Source: Holosporales bacterium (GTDB lineage: Bacteria > Pseudomonadota > Alphaproteobacteria > RUG11792). From it: 10,013 bases of DNA. A program made the position numbers and the translations under genes. Of this stretch, positions 1 through 5,457 are shown in pieces (the stretch's first letter is position 1; each line of letters opens with the position of its first letter). The stretch spans positions 1-10,013 of the forward strand of contig JAISBC010000028.1 in assembly GCA_031266385.1 (NCBI GenBank), in the 5' to 3' direction. The notes under the pieces are model-generated. The model searched no databases. It saw nothing but the letters and a program-made list of their open reading frames with translations, and had not been told where the DNA came from.

Positions 1-2
1 CA

Positions 3-194
3 TATAAACCAGAAGATATAGTCAATTCTCTCGATGCCTATGTAACGGGTATGAAGAATAAGATAGAGAGGTATAGAGCGTTAATAAAGGTAACGGGAGT
101 AGCAGCCGCTGGGGTTGGAGTATTTGCTTTGTGTACAGAGTTGTTTAGAAAACATAAAGCTCGTCGTTCTTTTTGTAAAGTTAATAGAATATAA
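3..194 (+). CDS. C-terminal end of a membrane-anchored protein, upstream member of the variable array (partial)
   Basis: An open frame runs from the window edge to TAA at 192-194, about 63 residues; the start lies outside. It ends in a hydrophobic segment (LIKVTGVAAAGVGVFALC) followed by a basic tail rich in K, R and H. The same layout, one membrane helix then a short positively charged tail, closes the two genes downstream. The stop sits about 50 bases before the next start, as between those two genes. I infer that this is another member of the same array, probably with a signal peptide and an exported domain beyond the window. There is little residue identity to the others, so membership rests on architecture and position. 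Function unknown. Confidence 0.6.
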   Translation, partial: YKPEDIVNSLDAYVTGMKNKIERYRALIKVTGVAAAGVGVFALCTELFRKHKARRSFCKVNRI

Positions 195-210
195 ATCATT
201 AATAGGTATT

Positions 211-320
211 ATAATCATAGAAATATTGAGGGAGGATATGATTTTATGAAAATATTTAACAAATTTGCTAACAAGAACGTTGGAAAACCAGGCCTTACAA
301 GGCGTTGGGGGGGGGGGGGG
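211..320 (+). repeat. Leader repeat copy 1 (5' UTR, start and poly-G of the variable array)
   Basis: This block is almost identical to 1037-1147 and partly to the reverse strand of 9642-9712. It holds a possible -10 box (TATAAT, 210-215), a strong ribosome binding site (GGGAGG, 230-235), ATG at 246, and codons for MKIFNKFANKNVGKPG before a G run. No good -35 box is visible. An ATG at 238 opens a three-codon frame whose TGA overlaps the real start, but it is too close to the ribosome site to be favoured. Identity of leaders in front of divergent bodies suggests recombination or duplication of an expression cassette. Confidence 0.85.
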
Positions 321-1023
321 CTATTCTTTAGGCAGTCTTGTTTTGGGGCTGGTTTACTCTGTGAGCCAGGCTGATGAGTTTCCGGTGTGGTGCCCTTATG
401 TTGGGTCTGTGATGGTGAAGGACCTGGGATCTGAGTATGTCGCATTTGGGCGACATGATGCTGAGAATGGGTTAGCTTGCCCTTACCTTGGAACTGTGAA
501 TTTGAATGGGATCCGGTTGCGCTTATATGCCAGTGATGATGTTGATCCATACTTAGCCGAGGGATGGAGTCCTGATGCCCGTTTTTGGCCTCAGAAATGG
601 GAGGGTTGGTTTTTCTCCTCGGGGGAGTGGATGCGTCCTATATCCGATGTGACCTTGGGGGGTGAGATTTCTTTAAATATATTAATGTCGGACTATATGT
701 ATGGATATTTTTCTGAATTGTATTCCTATAAGCTTCCTCATCTAGGAAAATTAGGGTGGTTTTGGAGGAAGATGCATTCGGCTTGGGATGATGTGACGGC
801 TCGTTTTCCGGGGGCTCTGGGTTCTTCTGAAGATGGGGATTGTTCGCCTTCTAACTTTTTAAAACTCGTGGAATTTTTTGCGGAAAGAGGTAGCAACAAT
901 TCCTGGATTAGAAAGGCAGGGATTTTTGGTGCTGGGTTGATTCTGGGAGGATTCGCTATGCATCATCTCTTTGGAAGGAAATACTCATCTAGAATTTCTA
1001 TTCATAAAATTAAGCGAATTTAA
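246..1023 (+). CDS. Phase-variable, secreted membrane-anchored protein, gene A (out of frame as sequenced)
   Basis: From ATG 246, ten bases after a strong ribosome site, the frame runs through 14 G (307-320) and stops at 372-374, giving a 42-residue peptide. The long open frame ending at 1023 is shifted by one. With 13 or 16 G the frames join, giving about 258 residues at 13 G. The joined product has a basic N-terminus (K and RRW), a hydrophobic stretch at 26-42 ending SQA|DE, an aromatic- and glycine-rich exported domain with three Cys, a membrane helix at about 224-242, and a basic tail ending KIKRI. I infer a surface or periplasmic protein anchored by its C-terminus. TTG 265 could open the long frame directly but has no ribosome site. 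The family is not recognised. An assembly error in the G run is the main alternative to phase-off. Confidence 0.75.
307..320 (+). repeat. Homopolymer of 14 G, slippage tract of gene A
   Basis: The run follows TT at 305-306 and ends before CTATTC. It codes for Gly between the basic n-region and the hydrophobic core of the predicted signal peptide. Length classes 13 and 16 give the full protein; 14 (present) and 15 do not. Runs of this length are known to be unstable by slipped-strand mispairing, and are also prone to miscounting in reads. Confidence 0.85.
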
Positions 1024-1036
1024 ATAATTATTAGTT

Positions 1037-1147
1037 ATGATGATTATAGAAATATTAGGGAGGATATGATTTTATGAAGATATTTAACAAATTTGCTAAC
1101 AAGAACGTTGGAAAACCAGGCGTTGTGAGGCGCTGGGGGGGGGGGGG
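1037..1147 (+). repeat. Leader repeat copy 2 (5' UTR, start and poly-G of the variable array)
   Basis: This matches copy 1 over ribosome site, start and first 16 codons, with only scattered changes. Against the inverted copy at 9642-9712, the stretch 1037-1107 agrees at 67 of 71 positions by eye. GGGAGG (1058-1063) lies ten bases before ATG 1074. A weak -10-like TATGAT is at 1036-1041. The leader codes for MKIFNKFANKNVGKPG then VVRRW, against LTRRW in copy 1. Confidence 0.85.
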
Positions 1148-2028
1148 CTCTTAGCTCTTTACTGTGTGGTATTGGGTTCGTGAATGCCTCCTACGGGACT
1201 TGGGCTCCTTGTTGTACCTTTCTGGCTCCTGATGTGCATCCTATTTTGTTTGACTGTGAACCGGACCCCTTGGCCGTGTCAGTGGGGAGGGGAGCGGTGT
1301 TGGCTGGCCTGCCGCCTGTTTTGGGCATATCTCGGAGCTCGGAAGTGGCGGTATTGTTGCCTTGGTGGGTTTGGGATTCTGGTTTGCACTGGGATGTCTT
1401 CCTGCCTGGGGACTTTCTGTATGTAATCTCCTATGAATTCTGGTTCGCTCACTTGTTGGATTTCAATGTCCGGACTTATGAATTGTCCGATCTGTCCTCG
1501 AACGACCGAGCTTTGTTGTGCGGACTACTGATGGGGTACTACGATGCTATGTATAATCGAGTAGACGTGGTGACCTCTTTGCCAAGTAGACAGAATTACT
1601 TTCTTGCACCTTTAAACTCCGCTTGGAATTCAGGGATGTCCCTGGGAGTTGGATTTGAGGATTTGTCTCTGGGGACTGGGGATGTTGATGCTCAGAAGAT
1701 CTCAGAGATATGGAGTACTCTTCATGATTCTAAACTCATGTTAAAGGAATTCGAGGATGTTGCTGATACCTGGAATGATTGTTTCTCTGAGGCCTCTCAT
1801 GTTATTCCTGAAGATATAGGAACTGATATGAATAGCTATAATGTATCCTCTGTATTTAATCATCTCCTTGATGTAGATGAAGAACTGAGATATTACAAGT
1901 CTTTATTCAAAGGAGCTTGTGTTGTCGCTAGTATTTGCTCCATTGGAGTCTTGGGATGGAAGTTATATTGTCGGGAATCAAAGAAATCCTCTTCTATGGT
2001 ATCTATCGGGCATCTTTTCGGGTTGTAA
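1074..2028 (+). CDS. Phase-variable, secreted membrane-anchored protein, gene B (out of frame as sequenced)
   Basis: Reading from ATG 1074, the 13-G run leads to TAG at 1152-1154, a 26-residue peptide. The long body (open to TAA 2026-2028) lies one frame away. With 12 or 15 G they join, giving 317 residues at 12 G. The joined product has the shared N-terminus with RRW, a hydrophobic stretch at 25-38 ending VNA|S, an exported domain rich in W, Y, L and D with several Cys, a membrane helix at about 280-298 and a tail with KLYCRESKK. Overall plan equals gene A, yet the bodies show no clear alignment. GTG at 1180 could start the body but lacks a ribosome site and would lose the signal peptide. 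Regulation by G-run length is inferred. The family is not recognised. Confidence 0.75.
1135..1147 (+). repeat. Homopolymer of 13 G, slippage tract of gene B
   Basis: This run sits at the same codon position as the 14-G run of gene A, after the RRW codons. Lengths 12 and 15 open the full frame; 13 (present) and 14 close it. Two long G runs at equivalent sites of paralogous leaders argue that the tract is functional and selected. Confidence 0.85.
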
Positions 2029-2099
2029 ATGGCAGGATATGTTCAGATCAGTTGTGAGGGTTCCATAAAACATCAGATGCGGTTCAGACTACTACTATT

Positions 2100-2129
2100 G
2101 ACGAAGGAAGAGACTGATTGTGGGAGGTT
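2100..2129 (+). repeat. Fragment of the repeat element inserted in gltX
   Basis: Thirty bases here match 8330-8359 inside the gltX insertion with one difference (2119 T against A). In both places one forward frame reads KEETD-x-GR. It lies about 70 bases behind gene B. Flanking bases do not match, so this is a remnant or a shared module rather than a full copy. Confidence 0.75.
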
Positions 2130-2179
2130 CGAAAAAGATCTGTTGAAGTGCAAAAAATTCTTCTATTTCTGCACCTTAT

Positions 2180-2218
2180 CCCGGCCCCCCGGGGATGAGG
2201 CCCTAAGGGGGCTCCGGG
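2180..2218. other. GC-rich hairpin between gene B and the convergent gene
   Basis: CCCGGCCCCC (2180-2189) pairs with GGGGGCTCCGGG (2207-2218) apart from a two-base bulge, with a 17-base loop. It lies between two converging genes, where a terminator is expected, but no T run follows on either strand. It may be a rho-independent-like stop for the minus-strand gene ending at 2248, or a relic palindromic repeat. Confidence 0.4.
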
Positions 2219-2247
2219 AGAGGAAAATAGAGGAAAAGAACCTGGGG

Positions 2248-3054
2248 TTAATCTGCTTTGGGGTGAGGTGTGCGGGGTGGCGAAACCGTTCTAGCTCTCG
2301 GATGCTCCCCTGCTCGAGATCCTGCCACTGACGGCATCTGGCGCCTTGGACTGACAGTTGGAACAGCCGGGACACTAACTGGAGGAACCGGGACAGATTC
2401 TACTCTAGCGGGAATTACTGGAGGGGCAGGAGTAGCCGCAGGACCTAGTGGGGCAGGGAGAACCATCGTAGCTGGGCTGATGGGATCTGGTGCGGGCCCA
2501 CCGCCAACCTCGAATGCTACCCCGGGGTTAGGCCCGCCCCGATGACGCCCTCCTCTCCTCCATCCGGGCCCACCTCGAGGCCCTCCCTCTCGTTGATGAC
2601 CTCCTCCCATGTGGGGCCCACCAAACTTTCCGCCCATCCCCATTTTTCGGGGAGGACATGCTCCGCAGCCTGATGTTGATCCTTGTAGAACCAGGAAATG
2701 TATGACGGCTTTGCCCAATGGAGTTTCGGCAGCCCCTGGTTTGGTGAGCTCGGCTACCAATGTTGCAGATGCCTCTTGTACCGCGGTCGGGGTTGCATTT
2801 GGAGGAGGAATAAACACACCAGTGTTCCCGACTTGGGGCGCTCCTTCACTGGGGGTCGAAGGGCCTTGCGATCCTGCCTGCCCATACGGGGAAGTGCCTC
2901 CAGGAGGTACAGCATCTGTTATGGGCCATCTCATGTGGGCCATTCTCCCTCCATGCCCTCTCATGTGTGACGCTTGGGTTTCACCTATATTTGTTCCTAT
3001 AAGGCCGCTAACAAGAGCTATTAAAATAACCGATGATAATGCTTTTGCTTTCAT
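2248..3054 (-). CDS. Secreted Pro/Gly-rich protein with His/Met-rich segments, unknown function
   Basis: The product has 268 residues. A clear Sec signal peptide (KAK, then hydrophobic to about 22) ends near TQA|SH at 28-29. The mature part is low in complexity: an H/M/R-rich start (SHMRGHGGRMAHMRW), a short stretch that could form helices (about 92-125), a CGAC motif at 130-133, a Gly/His/Arg/Met segment (135-175) and a Pro/Val/Ala tail (200-235). The H, M and Cys content could bind metal, but that is speculative. The start is supported by the signal peptide, GGGGA seven bases upstream and a good promoter. It is convergent with gene B. A plus-strand frame over this region is a shadow: it lacks a promoter and signal. 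Family unknown. Confidence 0.7.
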   Translation of the reverse strand: MKAKALSSVILIALVSGLIGTNIGETQASHMRGHGGRMAHMRWPITDAVPPGGTSPYGQAGSQGPSTPSEGAPQVGNTGVFIPPPNATPTAVQEASATLVAELTKPGAAETPLGKAVIHFLVLQGSTSGCGACPPRKMGMGGKFGGPHMGGGHQREGGPRGGPGWRRGGRHRGGPNPGVAFEVGGGPAPDPISPATMVLPAPLGPAATPAPPVIPARVESVPVPPVSVPAVPTVSPRRQMPSVAGSRAGEHPRARTVSPPRTPHPKAD

Positions 3055-3097
3055 ATTATTTCCCCATAAAAATTATCAACTCCCCACTATATGTTTT

Positions 3098-3126
3098 AGT
3101 GTAACATCTTTTGCGGAATAATGCAA
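3098..3126 (-). promoter_or_regulatory. Promoter of the Pro/Gly-rich secreted protein gene
   Basis: On the minus strand TTGCAT (3126-3121), a 17-bp spacer and TACACT (3103-3098) fit a housekeeping sigma promoter, about 44 bases before the start at 3054. The surrounding sequence (ATTTGCATTAT, then ATGTTACA) is shared with the promoter of the other minus-strand secreted gene at 4707-4735, which strengthens both calls. Confidence 0.65.
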
Positions 3127-3318
3127 ATTCGTAATTTTTACTCTTAGCAACACGCCTAATTTCTCGTTAAATAAAATCTATTCTCTCCAAATGTTGAAAA
3201 TCTTTCTATTATCTTCATATGGAGAGCTGTGTACCGAATCTGATTTATGAGCGATTGGGATATACTGTTATGAATAAATCATATTATTCTCGTTTTCAAT
3301 CATTTTGAGTTGATCCTG

Positions 3319-3345
3319 AAAAGGCGCTGAGCTACTCCGCGCCTT
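3319..3345 (-). terminator. Possible intrinsic terminator of the repeat-domain secreted protein gene
   Basis: AAGGCGC (3321-3327) pairs perfectly with GCGCCTT (3339-3345) across an 11-base loop. Read on the minus strand, the stem ends in TTTT, about 30 bases after the stop at 3375. The T run is short, so efficiency is uncertain. The rest of 3127-3318 is AT-rich with no supported gene. Confidence 0.5.
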
Positions 3346-3374
3346 CTTGGGATTTTGAGACTCATCAACTCCTC

Positions 3375-4661
3375 TTATTTAGCATCAATCAGAGGTTCGG
3401 GTCGGAGATCGCCCCTAGATTCCTCTTCAGCCGGGGGTCTTTTTGATTCTCCTTCCTCCGGAATTGTACCATCTGCGTGTTCATCAGCTCGATGCAGAGG
3501 ATCATCCATGTTTGATGCTATTTCATCACTAACCCCTGTTCTGCTGCTCCTCAGCTCGGGGGAACCACTAGTCATCTGTCCTTGATCCTCTTCGTCTGAC
3601 GACCATATTGTCATACCATCCTGAAACCACTGTGGGAGTTCTAAATTGAATGGAGGGGGGCTGCTGTAGAATGCCCTCACTAGCGCTGCAGCTGTTGTGA
3701 ATAAAGGATGTTCTCTACAGTCAGGATATGCACCGTAGCTGTCCATCGCCAATTGGAGATCTGCCACTAAGTGGACCAGTGCTTGATATCCAATCCTCCA
3801 GTAAGCTAATTCTGACCGGCCTGGGGGTGGAAGCACTCCTCTCGTCTTAACTCCTATCACTCTTGATGGGTATCGGGGCCCCCGCCCCTCTGCTCCATTT
3901 GGGAAGGCCGAGGCATCAGTACCTCCTGCGCGGCTGCTCCGCCTGGTCTCGGGGGCATCACTAGCCATATTCCCTTGATCCTCACCGTCCGCTAATGGAT
4001 AGCTATCCTCTGCTTCTGACGGCGTGCTTGTCCTACCATTCGGATACCTCGTTGTATAATAACGTATCGGAGGAGGGAGTAGGTGGAATGCATTCACTAC
4101 TGCTGCCACGATGTTGAAGAAAGGGTGGTTGCGCCATTCATGATATCCCGCGTATATCCTCAGCTGCCTGTGGAGGGCTTTAACTGTGGGGACAATGTGT
4201 TCAAATCTTTTCCGACAGGAAAATAATTCTGCTATTTCTTGGTATGGGCGGCCTCTGCCCGGCCCAACTCCATATGGTAATGCCTGACGTGTATATGGGG
4301 GCGGTGGAACAGTTGGATAGGGTTGGCCTTGTTGCCAATATGGAGGAGCTCTATATGGAGGGTGGGAACCAGCATATCCAGGTTGAGGACCTACCTTTGG
4401 AGATCCTTGAGCTTGGAACCAATAAGAATATCCCGGAGGAGATCCTTGATCTTGATAATCATCTCTGTCCCACCTTTGCGGATTCCTTGCAGAAGCCTTG
4501 GGTTGCTGTTGGGATTCCTTTGTTTGTCTTTGTTTCCTGCCTGATGGGTCAGGGTCTTTCGATCTTTCCGGTGGGTCTGTAGATTGAGTAGCGAAGCTAT
4601 CGACTATCATCCCACTAATCAAACATAAAGCTACTATCCCCATCATTCTCTGTATTTTCAT
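3375..4661 (-). CDS. Secreted protein with Pro/Tyr-rich N-terminus and two copies of an unknown domain
   Basis: The product has 428 residues from ATG 4661. This start is chosen over one seven codons upstream because GGAGGA (4676-4671) sits nine bases before it and a signal peptide follows directly (MKIQRMMGIVALCLISGMIV, then SFA). Next come a charged, Gln-rich region, then a Pro/Tyr/Gly/Gln-rich stretch (about 70-140) that includes PPPPY. Residues 144-251 and 283-383 are two related units: both hold AEL or SEL, then R-x-HP-x-F, AF, three prolines, and an acidic EDQG-x-M motif with RSSR. The C-terminus is acidic. A PPxY motif can recruit WW domains in eukaryotes, so host-directed action is possible but unproven. 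No enzyme motif seen; family unknown. Confidence 0.75.
   Translation of the reverse strand: MKIQRMMGIVALCLISGMIVDSFATQSTDPPERSKDPDPSGRKQRQTKESQQQPKASARNPQRWDRDDYQDQGSPPGYSYWFQAQGSPKVGPQPGYAGSHPPYRAPPYWQQGQPYPTVPPPPYTRQALPYGVGPGRGRPYQEIAELFSCRKRFEHIVPTVKALHRQLRIYAGYHEWRNHPFFNIVAAVVNAFHLLPPPIRYYTTRYPNGRTSTPSEAEDSYPLADGEDQGNMASDAPETRRSSRAGGTDASAFPNGAEGRGPRYPSRVIGVKTRGVLPPPGRSELAYWRIGYQALVHLVADLQLAMDSYGAYPDCREHPLFTTAAALVRAFYSSPPPFNLELPQWFQDGMTIWSSDEEDQGQMTSGSPELRSSRTGVSDEIASNMDDPLHRADEHADGTIPEEGESKRPPAEEESRGDLRPEPLIDAK
3513..3815 (-). repeat. Second copy of the internal domain (unit B)
   Basis: This encodes residues 283-383 of the secreted protein. Against unit A the first 39 residues align without a gap, with shared SEL/AEL, Y at the middle and R-x-HP-x-F. 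Further on come AA-x-V-x-AF, PPP, EDQG-x-M, and R-SSR. Divergence is high, so the duplication is old. Confidence 0.65.
3909..4232 (-). repeat. First copy of the internal domain (unit A)
   Basis: This encodes residues 144-251 of the secreted protein. It carries the same ordered landmarks as unit B: AEL, RNHPFF, AAVVNAF, LPPP, a variable linker, then EDQGNM and RRSSR. The helical first half and acidic linker second half suggest a small folded domain plus a disordered spacer. Confidence 0.65.
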
Positions 4662-4706
4662 ACTATTTATTCCTCCAATCATTTATTATTATGTCGCTTT
4701 ACTTTG

Positions 4707-4735
4707 ATTGTAACATGTTTTTTCTTATAATGCAA
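4707..4735 (-). promoter_or_regulatory. Promoter of the repeat-domain secreted protein gene
   Basis: On the minus strand TTGCAT (4735-4730), 17 bp, TACAAT (4712-4707) lies about 46 bases before the start at 4661. It shares its -35 box, spacer length, ATGT before the -10 box and flanking ATTTGCATTAT with the promoter at 3098-3126. The two genes are thus likely transcribed by the same holoenzyme under similar conditions. Confidence 0.7.
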
Positions 4736-4818
4736 ATGAGCGGATGACTTGTTTTTATCAATTCTTTCTGATTACTTTAATAATTTTGTTTGAGATGTTA
4801 ACCAAATTTAAAGAATTT

Positions 4819-4847
4819 TTGTTTTAGTCTTTCAATAGTGTTATAGC
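4819..4847 (+). promoter_or_regulatory. Weak candidate promoter of the tssB-tssC unit
   Basis: TTGTTT (4819-4824), 17 bp, TATAGC (4842-4847) is the best match I see upstream of tssB, about 40 bases before its start. The region 4740-4887 is AT-rich and separates two divergent transcription units, so a promoter is expected here. The boxes themselves are poor. Confidence 0.3.
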
Positions 4848-4887
4848 TTTACATAGAGTCTTTTTTTGAGGGCGAGGATATTCGCTA

Positions 4888-5439
4888 ATGGCGGAAAGTA
4901 GGCAGCATACACTCGATAGAGTAAGGAAGCCGAGGGTCCATATAACCTACGATGTTGAGATCGGAGATGCCATCGAAAAAAAGGAATTACCTTTCGTCGT
5001 TGGGGTCTTTGCCGATCTTTCTGGTAATCCTGAGGTGCCGCTCCCGATAATGAGGAATAGGAAATTCGTCGAGGTAGATCGTGATAATTTTGGGGAAATG
5101 ATGGCCATCATTAGCCCGAGGCTTATCATCAGGGTTCAGAACAAGCTATCCGATGAAGTTCCTGAGACGAGCATCGAACTATTATTCAGTAGTATGGATG
5201 ACTTTGCGCCCCAGAATTTAGCGAAGAATATTCCGAGTTTGGCCGCACTTTACACCAGAAGAAATGCCCTGAAAAATCTGATCGCAAAGATGGATGGGAA
5301 TGATGCCCTCGAGGCCCTCCTAACCCAGATCATGAAAAATAATGACAACCTTGAGAAATTGAAAAAAGAGCTGGATGATAGCGCTGATGAGCAAGCCCCT
5401 AATGCTCCGGAAGCCGCAGAAGAGCCGGCGGCGGAGTGA
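4888..5439 (+). CDS. tssB: Type VI secretion sheath small subunit TssB (VipA/ImpB)
   Basis: The product has 183 residues, near the usual size of the family. TssB pairs with TssC to build the cytoplasmic contractile sheath that drives the Hcp tube outward. The sequence shows the typical order: a short N-terminus with RVRKPRVHITYDVE, the core FVVGVFADLSGNP, the FVEVDRDNF segment and a helical C-terminal half ending in an acidic Ala/Glu/Pro tail (about 165-183). The start has GAGG about ten bases upstream. The TssC start follows 18 bases after the stop, so the two are almost surely one transcript. No other T6SS core genes are in the window, so they must lie elsewhere in the genome. Confidence 0.95.
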   Translation: MAESRQHTLDRVRKPRVHITYDVEIGDAIEKKELPFVVGVFADLSGNPEVPLPIMRNRKFVEVDRDNFGEMMAIISPRLIIRVQNKLSDEVPETSIELLFSSMDDFAPQNLAKNIPSLAALYTRRNALKNLIAKMDGNDALEALLTQIMKNNDNLEKLKKELDDSADEQAPNAPEAAEEPAAE

Positions 5440-5457
5440 TGTTGTTGGAGAAATGGG

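Noticed and set aside
215..550. Minus-strand frame across the leader and gene A
   Set aside because: Poly-Pro comes from the G run read backwards; composition rich in H, Q and S with no start context. Shadow of gene A.
265..1023. Translation of gene A from TTG 265 as its normal start
   Set aside because: No ribosome site precedes it, it would discard the leader conserved between three copies, and the N-terminus would not read as a basic signal peptide. Kept only as a fallback.
1184..1426. Short plus-strand frame overlapping the gene B body
   Set aside because: It is out of frame with both leader and body and ends early; the body frame is open for far longer and fits the signal peptide.
2029..2331. 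Open frame starting directly after the stop of gene B
   Set aside because: It crosses a repeat fragment and the GC hairpin, overlaps the end of the well-supported minus-strand gene, and has no domain or signal peptide. Its ATG touching the TAA is probably chance.
2609..3121. Plus-strand frame opposite the Pro/Gly-rich secreted protein
   Set aside because: GC-rich shadow of the minus-strand gene, which has a promoter, ribosome site and signal peptide; the plus frame has none of them.
3183..3226. Inverted repeat CTCTCCA / TGGAGAG
   Set aside because: Seven-base arms with a 30-base AT-rich loop are within chance expectation and no gene position explains it.
4244..4582. Plus-strand frame opposite the repeat-domain protein
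   Set aside because: Antisense shadow of the Pro/Tyr-rich coding region, with no ribosome site fit and no recognisable product.
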